DNA from: Candidatus Saccharimonadota bacterium | GTDB lineage: Bacteria > Patescibacteriota > Saccharimonadia > Saccharimonadales > Saccharimonadaceae | DNA length: 28,429 nt | NCBI GenBank assembly: GCA_017515925.1 | Contig: JAFWEB010000060.1 | Span: forward strand, 1-28,429 | Direction of reading: 5' to 3' | Shown here: piece by piece, positions 6,083 through 13,726 of the stretch | Layout of the letters: the number at the start of each line of letters is the position of its first letter | How positions within the stretch are numbered: position 1 is the first letter of the stretch | Translations under genes and position numbers: made by a program | Notes under the pieces: model-generated | The model's input: only the letters and a program-made list of their open reading frames with translations | Told to the model about the DNA's origin: nothing | Database searches by the model: none

Positions 6083-6128
6083 ACGAACACCTCCTATGGT
6101 TTGTAAAAGGACAAATAGCTATCTTTAT

Positions 6129-6157
6129 ATTATAGCACACTTTTAGCAAAAAATCAA
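6129..6157 (-). promoter_or_regulatory. Promoter of the VanY-like lipoprotein gene
   Basis: On the minus strand TTGATT (6157-6152) is followed after 17 nt by TATAAT (6134-6129), with TGC directly before the hexamer. An AGGAGG ribosome-binding site precedes the ATG at 6082. This is one of the best -35/-10 pairs in the window. Confidence 0.75.
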
Positions 6158-6194
6158 GGGGTGAGCGGCGTAGGAGATTTTCTCTATTTTGCCC

Positions 6195-6223
6195 TTGAAT
6201 TTTTTCCGATTTCTTGGTATAAT
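6195..6223 (+). promoter_or_regulatory. Promoter of rplS
   Basis: TTGAAT (6195-6200), a 17-nt spacer and TATAAT (6218-6223, preceded by TGG) lie upstream of the ATG at 6255. The roughly 25-nt leader carries AAAGG at 6243-6247 as ribosome-binding site. It is divergent from the lipoprotein promoter. Confidence 0.75.
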
Positions 6224-6254
6224 CTATCACAAGTGTTAATATAAAGGTTAAATT

Positions 6255-6767
6255 ATGAGTTTTTCTATTCTAAAGAAAATTGGTGACGAACAGAAGAAAA
6301 AGGCTGTTGTTGATGTTCGTTCCGGTGACACAGTTAAGGTCACACAGAAAATTAAGGAAGGTGATAAATCCCGTCTACAGGTATTCGAAGGTGTCGTTAT
6401 TCGCACCGATCGCAAGGATTCTCACACTGCACGCATTACAGTTCGCAAGATTGCATCTGGTGTTGGCGTAGAGAAATCATTCCTCATTCACAGCCCATTA
6501 GTAGAGAAGATTGAGATTGTTAAGCGTTCTAAGGTTCGCCGCAAGAATCTAACTTATCTTCGTGATCGTTCTGGTAAATCCGCTCGTCTTGCTAACAAAG
6601 ATTTTGATCGCAGCGCAGTAAACGAAATCGAAATCCCAGGCGAAGACGAAGTTGCAGAATCTGCCGAAACTGCAGAGCCAGCTCCAGCAGAAGTTGTCGC
6701 TCCAAAAGAGGAAAAAGCAGAAGAGCCTGCAAAAGAAGAAAAACCAGCTGAAGAAAAGGCTGAATAA
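6255..6767 (+). CDS. rplS: 50S ribosomal protein L19 with acidic C-terminal extension
   Basis: The first ~115 residues are a normal L19: 'VVDVRSGDTVKVTQKIKEGD' near 18-37, 'RLQVFEGVVIR' near 40-50, 'ITVRKIASGVGVEKSF' near 61-76, 'HSPLVEKIEIVKRSKVRRKN' near 78-97 and 'YLRDRSGKSARL'. L19 sits at the 30S-50S interface of the ribosome. Bacterial L19 is usually 110-125 residues; this one is 170, with a low-complexity tail (about 125-170) of Glu, Ala, Lys and Pro in repeats such as 'EKAEEPAKEEKPAEEKAE'. The gene is monocistronic, with its own promoter and a strong terminator. In many bacteria rplS sits in a rpsP-rimM-trmD-rplS operon, which is not the case here. Confidence 0.95.
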   Translation: MSFSILKKIGDEQKKKAVVDVRSGDTVKVTQKIKEGDKSRLQVFEGVVIRTDRKDSHTARITVRKIASGVGVEKSFLIHSPLVEKIEIVKRSKVRRKNLTYLRDRSGKSARLANKDFDRSAVNEIEIPGEDEVAESAETAEPAPAEVVAPKEEKAEEPAKEEKPAEEKAE

Positions 6768-6790
6768 TTTACCTAGATAATAAAAATGAC

Positions 6791-6820
6791 AAAGAGACTT
6801 GAAAACCAAGTCTCTTTTTC
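6791..6820 (+). terminator. Intrinsic terminator of rplS
   Basis: An 11-bp stem AAAGAGACTTG/CAAGTCTCTTT with a 5-nt loop runs into a T-tract, 24 nt after the rplS stop. Confidence 0.9.
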
Positions 6821-6841
6821 TTGTTTTGCTAGGTTTACATA

Positions 6842-6847
6842 TATAAT
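6842..6847 (+). promoter_or_regulatory. -10 element, leaderless start of rnhB-yraN
   Basis: TATAAT ends 6 nt before the ATG at 6854, directly after the rplS terminator. There is no ribosome-binding site. Confidence 0.65.
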
Positions 6848-6853
6848 ATATGT

Positions 6854-7834
6854 ATGACAATTTTGGGAATTGACGAAGTAGGTCGTGGGCCGTGGGCTGG
6901 GCCGCTAGTGATAGGTGCGGTGGTTTTGCCGGTAGGGCTAAAATTCGAATGGGTGGATTTACTTGCTGATTCCAAAAAACTGACCGAGAAAAAACGCGAA
7001 AAGCTAAGTAGCGAAATCTTGAGCAAAGAAGCGCGAGAGGCTGGAGTGCTAACCGGACTTGGTTGGGTGCCGGCGGAAGAATTAGACGAAATAGGACTGA
7101 GCAATGCGCTGAAGCTTGCAGCGCGCCGCGCAGTCGGAAATTTGCTGGAGACAAGTGATGGAAAATCCGCATCATTTTCGGAGATTATTATCGACGGTAC
7201 GCAGAATTTTTTAGTCGGCACGGAATATGAAACATTAGTCTCTGTCTTGCCAAAAGCTGATGCAAAAATTCGCGAAGTCTCCGCGGCGAGTATCATTGCA
7301 AAAGTTGCGCGTGATAATTATATGAAAGATCTCGCAACCAAATACCCGGAATATGGTTTTGAAAAACATGTGGGCTATGGCACCGCAGCGCATAAAACGG
7401 CGCTGGAAGAATTTGGTCCATGTCCAGAGCATCGCAGGAGTTTTCGTCCGGTGGCGGAAATTGAGGGAATTACTACCAAGCAAATTGGCGACTGTGCCGA
7501 AACGATCGTAGCGGATTATCTGAAATCACAAGGTCACAAAATTTTGGCAAGAAATTATAAAACTAAGTATTATGAAATCGATATTGTTTCCGCAACTAAG
7601 GATACAATTTATTTCACAGAAGTAAAATATCGCAAAAACGCCGCACACGGTAATCCGTTGGAATGTATAGATCAGAAAAAACAAAAACAAATGGCTTTTG
7701 CGGCGGAATGTTTCACGCAAAGTTTGGCGCAAAAACTTGGACGAAATATCGACACATTGCCAAAAAGGAAGCTGGCTGCGGCGTCCGTTAGTGGTGCAAA
7801 ATATCAGCTGGAAAAATGGTTTGAAATCGATTAA
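6854..7834 (+). CDS. rnhB: Ribonuclease HII fused to a YraN (UPF0102) endonuclease-like domain
   Basis: This 326-residue protein has two domains. Residues 1-200 are RNase HII, which nicks RNA in RNA-DNA hybrids and starts removal of misincorporated ribonucleotides. Landmarks: D7 and E8 in 'GIDEVGRGPWAGPLV', 'DSKKLTEKKRE' at 39-49, D114 in 'IIIDGTQN', D154 in 'AASIIAKVARDNYM', and 'YGFEKHVGYGTAAH' with 'GPCPEHRRSF'. Residues 208-326 are a YraN/UPF0102 domain of the restriction-endonuclease-like fold: E216 in 'DCAETIVADYL', 'ILARNYKTKYYEIDIV' with E241 and D243, and E256-V-K258. The two genes are commonly adjacent in other bacteria; here they are one chain with no internal stop. Both nuclease sites look intact. 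Confidence 0.93.
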   Translation: MTILGIDEVGRGPWAGPLVIGAVVLPVGLKFEWVDLLADSKKLTEKKREKLSSEILSKEAREAGVLTGLGWVPAEELDEIGLSNALKLAARRAVGNLLETSDGKSASFSEIIIDGTQNFLVGTEYETLVSVLPKADAKIREVSAASIIAKVARDNYMKDLATKYPEYGFEKHVGYGTAAHKTALEEFGPCPEHRRSFRPVAEIEGITTKQIGDCAETIVADYLKSQGHKILARNYKTKYYEIDIVSATKDTIYFTEVKYRKNAAHGNPLECIDQKKQKQMAFAAECFTQSLAQKLGRNIDTLPKRKLAAASVSGAKYQLEKWFEID

Positions 7835-7864
7835 CTTATGCTTGCTTTTTCTCTGTAAAACGTT

Positions 7865-7870
7865 TATAAT
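7865..7870 (+). promoter_or_regulatory. -10 element of the ABC exporter operon
   Basis: TATAAT ends 9 nt before the ATG at 7880. There is no ribosome-binding site, so the transcript is leaderless or has a leader of only a few nucleotides. Confidence 0.6.
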
Positions 7871-7879
7871 AGTACCACT

Positions 7880-9739
7880 ATGTTCAGACTGCTAAAGAAT
7901 CTCACTAAGAGAGATATTGCTTTGATTTTGCTCGTGGTGATTTTGATTTGTTTACAAGTTTGGCTCGACCTAAAAATGCCGGATTACATGTCGGAAATCA
8001 CCCGCCTAGTCCAGACCGAAGGTTCCGAAATGGTCGAGATTCTAAAAAACGGTGGATTGATGATGGCTTGTGCGCTTGGTAGCCTAGCTAGTATGGCGTT
8101 TGTGGGATATCTAGTTGCTAATATTTCCGCTAATTTTTCCAAATCCGTCCGCAAAAAACTATTCTCAAAAGTAGAAGCACTCGGCATGGGCGAAGTCAAA
8201 AAATTCTCCATCGCCAGCCTTATTACTCGCACTACTAATGACATTACCCAGGTGCAAATGTTCTTGTCATTTGGTATGCAGATGCTGATCAAAGCACCAC
8301 TCACGGCAGTCTGGGCCATTACCAAAATCCTGGACAAATCTTGGGAGTGGAGCACAGCGACTGCGCTAGCGGTAGTACTATTGCTATCACTCGTTGTAGT
8401 GATTATGGTGATTGTAGTTCCACGTTTCAAGTTGATTCAAAAAATGACCGACCGGCTCAATGGTGTGACTCGCGAAAACATGACGGGCATTCGTGTGGTG
8501 CGTGCTTTCAACGCCGAAAAATATGAAGAGAAAAAATTTGCCAAGGCTAATAAAGAACTGACCGATACCCAGGTATTTAGCCAAAAAGCTCTGTCGCTTT
8601 TCTCGCCGATTATTTTCTTTACTATGCATTTTCTCACACTTACAGTCTATGTAGTTGGTGCATATCTGATCGACCACGCCGGCGCTATGGACAAGCTGAC
8701 AATTTTCTCCAATATGGTTGTTTTCTCTTCCTACGCGACACAAGTGATTATGTCGTTCTTGATGCTGGCAGTGATTTTTATGATGGTGCCACGCGCACAA
8801 GTTTCTGCCGTGCGTATTAATGAAGTGATGGATACGGAACTCAGCATCAAAGAAGGCGAGCGAGATGTAGCAGATGCTCCAGAAACTGGCACCGTAGAAT
8901 TTAGGAATGTGAGTTTCAAATATCCTGATGCAGAGGATTATGTGATTCAAGGAATATCATTCAAAGCAGAGCGGGGGCAGACTATCGCTTTTATCGGCTC
9001 AACCGGCTCTGGTAAATCCACACTAATTAATCTGGTTCCGCGCTTTTACGATGCGACCGAGGGAGAAGTCTTGGTGGACGGAATCAATGTCAAGGATTAT
9101 ACTTTTGAATCGCTATATAATCGCCTAGGCTATGTCCCACAAAAAGCTGTAATGATGGACGGCACGGTATCATCCAATGTGGCATTTGGCGATAACGGCA
9201 AAGGCAAACGCAGCGCGATGGATGTAACTAATGCAATTAAAGTCGCACAGGGAACTGACTTTGTTGAAAAACTAGACAAGAAATATTTTGCCCACATTGC
9301 GCAGGGTGGCACTAATATTTCTGGCGGTCAAAAACAGCGCCTGGCGATAGCTCGTGCGATTGCACGCGATCCAGAAATATATATATTCGACGATTCATTC
9401 TCGGCACTAGATTACAAGACCGACGCCGCACTCCGCAAGGCTCTGAAAAAACATACCAAGCATGCAACTAGCTTGATTGTGGCACAGCGCATCGGCACTA
9501 TTATGAATGCTGATCAAATCATCGTGTTAGATGATGGTAAATGCGTCGGCCAGGGAACTCATACGGAGCTATTAAAATCTTGCGAAGTTTACAAACAAAT
9601 TGCCGAATCACAATTATCACCAGAAGAAATCAAAGCTTCCATGAATATCAAACCAGTTGACTATGCCGCAGAGGAAGAAAAAGCCAGAAAACAAGCCGCC
9701 AAAAAACTTGGTGCGTTTGCAGTGAGGAGGGTAGACTAA
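7880..9739 (+). CDS. ABC exporter half-transporter with degenerate ATPase site (heterodimer subunit 1)
   Basis: This 619-residue protein has an N-terminal six-helix exporter transmembrane domain (about 12-310) and a C-terminal nucleotide-binding domain. Walker A is G373-STGSGKS, signature 'ISGGQ' at 480-484 and Walker B 'YIFDD' at 501-505. The catalytic Glu after Walker B is D505 and the switch His is Q536. This pattern matches the degenerate-site subunit of heterodimeric exporters such as TM287/288, where only one of two ATP sites hydrolyses. The C-terminal 40 residues are a charged tail. It overlaps the next half-transporter by one base (TAATG), so the two are made together. Substrate unknown; drugs, lipids and peptides are all possible. 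Confidence 0.92.
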   Translation: MFRLLKNLTKRDIALILLVVILICLQVWLDLKMPDYMSEITRLVQTEGSEMVEILKNGGLMMACALGSLASMAFVGYLVANISANFSKSVRKKLFSKVEALGMGEVKKFSIASLITRTTNDITQVQMFLSFGMQMLIKAPLTAVWAITKILDKSWEWSTATALAVVLLLSLVVVIMVIVVPRFKLIQKMTDRLNGVTRENMTGIRVVRAFNAEKYEEKKFAKANKELTDTQVFSQKALSLFSPIIFFTMHFLTLTVYVVGAYLIDHAGAMDKLTIFSNMVVFSSYATQVIMSFLMLAVIFMMVPRAQVSAVRINEVMDTELSIKEGERDVADAPETGTVEFRNVSFKYPDAEDYVIQGISFKAERGQTIAFIGSTGSGKSTLINLVPRFYDATEGEVLVDGINVKDYTFESLYNRLGYVPQKAVMMDGTVSSNVAFGDNGKGKRSAMDVTNAIKVAQGTDFVEKLDKKYFAHIAQGGTNISGGQKQRLAIARAIARDPEIYIFDDSFSALDYKTDAALRKALKKHTKHATSLIVAQRIGTIMNADQIIVLDDGKCVGQGTHTELLKSCEVYKQIAESQLSPEEIKASMNIKPVDYAAEEEKARKQAAKKLGAFAVRRVD

Positions 9740-11517
9740 TGCCTGGACCACGTGGTGAAGCAGAAAAAAGTAAAGACTTTGGCAAAGCAATTAAGCGTGT
9801 GATTAAGGAGCTAAAGAACTTCCGCGTGATGGCTATTATTGCAGTGCTAATTGCGGCAATTAGTTCAGTTGTTTCAATCATGGTGCCAAACATGCTTTCC
9901 AACCTCACAGACAAAATCGCTGAGGGCCTACGCATGGATATGGATTTCAATGCGATTTGGAGCATGACAATTATGATTGCGCTATTCCAAATCGGCAGCG
10001 CAATTGCGGGTGTGGTAGAAGGTTTCTTGATGACAGATGTCTCCAACCGTTTTGCCCAGGAACTTCGCGATCGAATTTCCGAAAAAATTAATCGCTTGCC
10101 ACTCAAATTCTTTGATAAAAATCAGACTGGCGATACGCTTTCTCGTGTGACAAATGATGTGGACACAATTGCACAGAGTCTTAACGAATCACTATCTACT
10201 ATCGTGGCAGCAATTGCGTTATTTATTGGCGTAGTGATAATGATGTTTGTCACCAACTGGGTGATGGCTTTGACTGCAATTATCTCGGGATTCGTTGGAT
10301 TCTTCTTTGTTTCCATCGTCCTGAAAAAATCGCAAAAATATTTCACCGCGCGTCAGAAAGAACTCGGCAATATCAACTCACACATTGAAGAAATTTATTC
10401 TGGTCTCAATGTGGTAAAAGCATACAACGGCCAAAAAGAAGCCGACAAAGAATTTGATCGTTTGAATCAAAAAGTCTATGATGCCAACCGCAAATCACAA
10501 TTCCTTTCCGGACTAATGCCACCAATGATGATGTTCATCGGAAACTTGGGCTATGTAGCAGTATGTGTAGTTGGCGCTTTGCTCGTGATGAATGATGCAA
10601 TCACTTTTGGTACCATCGTCGCATTTATTATTTATGTTCGTATGTTCACGTCTCCACTCACACAAATTGCTCAGTCACTCAACTACTTGCAATCATGTGC
10701 TGCAGCATCCGAGCGCGTATTTGAATTCTTGGATGAAGCAGAAATGCCAGAGCAACACCCGACACAAGTTTTGGAGAGGGATAAAGTTCGTGGCATGATA
10801 GAATTTCGTCATGTAAAATTTGGCTACGATGAAAACAAATTAATCATCAAGGATTTTTCTGCGCTAGCTAAATCCGGACAAAAAATTGCAATCGTTGGCC
10901 CAACTGGTGCTGGCAAGACCACGATGGTGAATTTGCTAATGCGTTTCTATGAAATCAATTCTGGCAGTATTTATATTGATGGTGTACCGATTTCTGAACT
11001 CTCGCGCGAGAATGTGCGTAGCCTCTTTACTATGGTATTGCAGGATACTTGGTTATTTGCTGGTACAGTGCGAGACAACATCGTTTATAATCGTAAGGGT
11101 GTGAGTGATGAGCAGGTATGGAATGTATGTGATCGTGTAGGCTTGTCGCATTTTGTGAAGACTTTGCCGAAGGGGCTTGATAGTGATATTACCGAAAGCG
11201 AATCGGTTTCTGCCGGTCAGAGGCAGCTAATCACAATTGCTCGTGGTATGGTAGAGGATGCTCCGTTCTTGATTTTGGACGAGGCCACATCAAATGTTGA
11301 TACCCGCACTGAGGAACTAGTCCAAAAAGCGATGGACAAATTAATGCATGGCCGCACATCATTTATCATTGCGCATAGACTTTCTACTATCAAAAACGCA
11401 GATTTGATTCTGGTGATGAAAGACGGAAATATCGTAGAGACTGGTAAACACGACGAGTTGATTAAGAAGAATGGTTTCTATGCCGAGCTATATAATTCAC
11501 AGTTCCAGATAAGCTAA
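9739..11517 (+). CDS. ABC exporter half-transporter with intact ATPase site (heterodimer subunit 2)
   Basis: This 592-residue protein has a transmembrane domain at about 28-310 ('LPLKFFDKNQTGDTLSRVTN' is the typical intracellular coupling segment at 120-139) and a nucleotide-binding domain. Walker A is G387-PTGAGKT, Walker B 'LILDE' has catalytic E515, and the switch His is H546 in 'IIAHRLST'. Its signature reads 'VSAGQ' (490-494) rather than SGGQ. In a heterodimer that signature faces the Walker motifs of subunit 1, so the degenerate half-site is degenerate on both faces, consistent with a TM287/288-type pair. The start codon shares one base with the stop of subunit 1. It ends in TAA 46 nt before a Nudix gene with its own promoter. 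Confidence 0.92.
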   Translation: MPGPRGEAEKSKDFGKAIKRVIKELKNFRVMAIIAVLIAAISSVVSIMVPNMLSNLTDKIAEGLRMDMDFNAIWSMTIMIALFQIGSAIAGVVEGFLMTDVSNRFAQELRDRISEKINRLPLKFFDKNQTGDTLSRVTNDVDTIAQSLNESLSTIVAAIALFIGVVIMMFVTNWVMALTAIISGFVGFFFVSIVLKKSQKYFTARQKELGNINSHIEEIYSGLNVVKAYNGQKEADKEFDRLNQKVYDANRKSQFLSGLMPPMMMFIGNLGYVAVCVVGALLVMNDAITFGTIVAFIIYVRMFTSPLTQIAQSLNYLQSCAAASERVFEFLDEAEMPEQHPTQVLERDKVRGMIEFRHVKFGYDENKLIIKDFSALAKSGQKIAIVGPTGAGKTTMVNLLMRFYEINSGSIYIDGVPISELSRENVRSLFTMVLQDTWLFAGTVRDNIVYNRKGVSDEQVWNVCDRVGLSHFVKTLPKGLDSDITESESVSAGQRQLITIARGMVEDAPFLILDEATSNVDTRTEELVQKAMDKLMHGRTSFIIAHRLSTIKNADLILVMKDGNIVETGKHDELIKKNGFYAELYNSQFQIS

Positions 11518-11532
11518 TGTGACTTATGAATA

Positions 11533-11541
11533 TGCTAGAAT
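11533..11541 (+). promoter_or_regulatory. Extended -10 promoter of the Nudix gene
   Basis: TGCTAGAAT lies 21 nt before the ATG at 11563. The leader contains two AAAGG-type ribosome-binding sites, the nearer one (AAAGG, 11557-11561) very close to the ATG. Confidence 0.5.
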
Positions 11542-11562
11542 AATAGTATAAAGGACAAAGGC

Positions 11563-12093
11563 ATGGAAGAAATAATCAAAAACGAAGATTTTGGAATCCC
11601 AAATGCAGAGTATTCGGATAGTCCATTTACGCGTTATGCTGCGCGTGGGGTAGTTTATAATCCAGATGATCACAGAATCTCTGTGGTCGTAATCACTAAA
11701 ATGAATCTATATAAATTACCTGGCGGTGGAGTAGAAGGTGAAGAAAATCCAGAAGAAACTTTTGAGCGTGAGGTGCTGGAGGAGGCAGGCTGTAAAATAA
11801 AAAACATTAGAAAAATCGGCACTGTTTTAGAGGAAAGAAGTAGTGTAGATTTCAAACAAATATCCCATGTTTTTGTGGCGGATCTTTTGGAGGATATCGG
11901 TAAAAATAATCCCACAGAGGAGGAAATTGCAGGTGGCCTTAAAACAAAATGGATGAATATAGACGAGGCCCTAGAAATTTTTGAGGCAAACAAAGACAAA
12001 ATCACTGGCGAGACGGAAGAAGATGTTTATGCTGCAAAATTTATAGCAGAGCGTGATATTAGGATTCTGAAGATTTTTAAAGAACAACTATAG
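11563..12093 (+). CDS. Nudix hydrolase
   Basis: This 176-residue protein has a complete Nudix box at about 54-76: 'GGGVEGEENPEETFEREVLEEAG', read as G-x5-E-x7-R-E-x2-E-E-x-G with R69, E70, E73 and E74 as the metal-binding core. These enzymes hydrolyse a nucleoside diphosphate linked to another group, using Mg. The N-terminal 'TRYAARGVVYNPDDHRI' strand and the C-terminal acidic helix fit the general fold, but nothing identifies the substrate; cleaning of oxidised nucleotides or sugar nucleotides are both possible. It has its own promoter, stands between the ABC exporter and the Ser-rich surface protein, and ends in TAG. Confidence 0.88.
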   Translation: MEEIIKNEDFGIPNAEYSDSPFTRYAARGVVYNPDDHRISVVVITKMNLYKLPGGGVEGEENPEETFEREVLEEAGCKIKNIRKIGTVLEERSSVDFKQISHVFVADLLEDIGKNNPTEEEIAGGLKTKWMNIDEALEIFEANKDKITGETEEDVYAAKFIAERDIRILKIFKEQL

Positions 12094-12152
12094 CAAAAGA
12101 ATATTGATCGTCTTGGTGTTTTGCAAAAGTGGATTGCAGAGCAATAATCATT

Positions 12153-12161
12153 TGCTATAAT
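12153..12161 (+). promoter_or_regulatory. Extended -10 promoter of the Ser-rich surface protein
   Basis: TGCTATAAT lies 27 nt before the ATG at 12189, with GAAAGGA at 12178-12184 as ribosome-binding site. The position of the box makes an upstream start at 12129 impossible. Confidence 0.65.
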
Positions 12162-12188
12162 GGTTATATAAATAACCGAAAGGATTTT

Positions 12189-12716
12189 ATGAGCTCAAAC
12201 GAAAAATCAACAAATACACCGGTGATTGTACTACTTGTAGTTTTAATCGTCGCGGTCTTAGGTATCGGCGGATACTTTATTATCAAAGATATAACTGGTG
12301 GTAATGATAACAACAACAGTAGTAGCAGTAGTAGCAGCCAGTCAAGTACTACACCTAGTGGTGACAACGGCGGAAGTAACAGTGGTGAATCTAGCAGTGA
12401 TAGTAGCAGCGACCAACCAGTCAGCACTGATATCGAAGCTGGAATTACCTATGCCGAAAGAAGAAGCGCTAATTTCCATGTAGAGGTACAAACAAACGGT
12501 GCCCTAGCCGGTACATGCGAATTCACACTCACCCCAGTTAATGGTGGTAGCGTCCACCGTGCCGATGGTGCTTTGGTAGAGCAAAACAAAGTCAGTATTT
12601 GTTCTGATGATGTCTCAATCAAAGGCTTAAACCCAGGCGATCATAAACTCACTGTCATAGTTCGTGCTGCTGATGGCAGAACAAAGACACTCGAGCAAGT
12701 TGTAAACATCCAGTAG
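12189..12716 (+). CDS. Membrane-anchored protein with Ser/Gly/Asn-rich stalk and extracellular beta domain
   Basis: I do not recognise a named family. The 175-residue product starts at ATG 12189, after a good ribosome-binding site. It has a short charged cytoplasmic tail, one transmembrane helix ('PVIVLLVVLIVAVLGIGGYF', about 11-30), a flexible Ser/Asn/Gly stalk (about 38-80) and a compact C-terminal domain (about 82-175) ending 'GLNPGDHKLTVIVRAADGRT' then 'LEQVVNIQ', which looks Ig-like. Two cysteines in that domain ('GTCEF' and 'SICSD') could form a disulfide outside the cell. The layout suggests a surface-displayed domain held away from the membrane, such as an adhesin or binding module; this is inference. 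It is monocistronic, with its own promoter and terminator. Confidence 0.8.
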   Translation: MSSNEKSTNTPVIVLLVVLIVAVLGIGGYFIIKDITGGNDNNNSSSSSSSQSSTTPSGDNGGSNSGESSSDSSSDQPVSTDIEAGITYAERRSANFHVEVQTNGALAGTCEFTLTPVNGGSVHRADGALVEQNKVSICSDDVSIKGLNPGDHKLTVIVRAADGRTKTLEQVVNIQ

Positions 12717-12727
12717 TTTTACTGAAT

Positions 12728-12758
12728 AAAAACCACGCTGAAAAATGCGTGGTTTTTT
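12728..12758. terminator. Bidirectional terminator between convergent genes
   Basis: An 11-bp stem AAAAACCACGC/GCGTGGTTTTT with an 8-nt loop has A and T runs on both sides. It serves the plus-strand surface protein ending at 12716 and the minus-strand membrane gene ending at 12779. Confidence 0.9.
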
Positions 12759-12778
12759 GTATGCTATTATAACGATAA

Positions 12779-13669
12779 TTATTGTTTTGCTTTCACAACT
12801 ACTGATTGAGAATCGTCATCATATCGATATTCAAATTTGTATGAATTATCTGCTTCATCGGTAATCTCAAACCAATATTCTCCGCCTCTACGCCCAACAA
12901 TCTTGAACGAATAAGTTTCGTCATCAAGCTTTTGGACAAATTCTACACCACCGTCTGCACTTCCTCCCCAAGCAGTGACTTCTGGCTGGCCTACCAATGT
13001 AATACCACTCTCACGCACAAAACTGGTGTTATATGTTTCATATTCATCGCCGCCAAATGGTTTAGCAAAAACTATTATTGCGATTGCGGCTGCGACTGTG
13101 ATGATTGTGGTGGCCAAGCGTGGTTGCCATTTTTTGAATAGCCCAAATATAAATACTGGGATAATTCCAAAACAGTAAATAATAGTTAGCAAATGGTTTG
13201 GGAATGATTCAATTAGCTGTTTTATCAGGCCAATCCCCATCCATGCAAGGAACGCAGTCATTACTGATAGGATCACGCCAGAATACCATTTGTCTTTTTT
13301 GACATACCACCCGATAAAACCACCCGGAAAAGTCGCAAGAGTGAAATAGAACCAATATGGATAATATCCGAACAGTCCCCAGCCCATACTATTAAACGGG
13401 ACTTGCACTAAATATACCAATGGTTGAGAAACTAAGAAGAACACAAAAACTTTGAGTGCTGCTTCGATTGGTTTTTTACAATTCACGATGATAAGAATTG
13501 CTGGAAGCACCCACCATTCTGGAGTCACCGCAATATCGTGGAGCGAATTAGTTTCTGGCACAAACAGTGCCATTAGTGCAGTCCAGACACCTAGTGCTAC
13601 TGCCATTATTAATATTACTGGCCAACTCATATTTAGGCCGCCAAATATTTTATTAAAGATTTTTCTCAT
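12779..13669 (-). CDS. Polytopic membrane protein with C-terminal soluble beta domain, family unknown
   Basis: This 296-residue product starts at ATG 13669. The N-terminal two thirds hold about six or seven hydrophobic helices, including 'SWPVILIMAVALGVWTALMA', a Trp/Tyr-rich 'WGLFGYYPYWFYFTLATFP' and 'LATTIITVAAAIAIIVFA'. The last ~85 residues are polar and strand-rich ('GITLVGQPEVTAWGG', 'GGEYWFEITDEADNSYKFEY') and probably lie outside the membrane. I see no transport or enzyme motif. A longer frame from 13705 would put the promoter inside the coding region, so it is rejected. The gene is divergent from ychF, with only 57 nt between start codons, so the two promoters are packed together. 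Confidence 0.75.
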   Translation of the reverse strand: MRKIFNKIFGGLNMSWPVILIMAVALGVWTALMALFVPETNSLHDIAVTPEWWVLPAILIIVNCKKPIEAALKVFVFFLVSQPLVYLVQVPFNSMGWGLFGYYPYWFYFTLATFPGGFIGWYVKKDKWYSGVILSVMTAFLAWMGIGLIKQLIESFPNHLLTIIYCFGIIPVFIFGLFKKWQPRLATTIITVAAAIAIIVFAKPFGGDEYETYNTSFVRESGITLVGQPEVTAWGGSADGGVEFVQKLDDETYSFKIVGRRGGEYWFEITDEADNSYKFEYRYDDDSQSVVVKAKQ

Positions 13670-13675
13670 AAGCTC

Positions 13676-13681
13676 ATTATA
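13676..13681 (-). promoter_or_regulatory. -10 element, leaderless start of the membrane protein
   Basis: TATAAT on the minus strand ends 6 nt before the ATG at 13669, and there is no ribosome-binding site. It sets the start codon of this gene. Confidence 0.6.
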
Positions 13682-13710
13682 ATACATGAGCGCCAAATTT
13701 CTCAAAAATA

Positions 13711-13719
13711 TGATATAAT
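13711..13719 (+). promoter_or_regulatory. Extended -10 promoter, leaderless start of ychF
   Basis: TGATATAAT ends 7 nt before the ATG at 13727. There is no ribosome-binding site. Confidence 0.65.
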
Positions 13720-13726
13720 AACAGAT

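Noticed and set aside
6549..7175. 208-codon minus-strand frame across rplS and rnhB
   Set aside because: It is a shadow of two strongly conserved plus-strand genes and crosses the rplS terminator. Its composition is typical of antisense frames.
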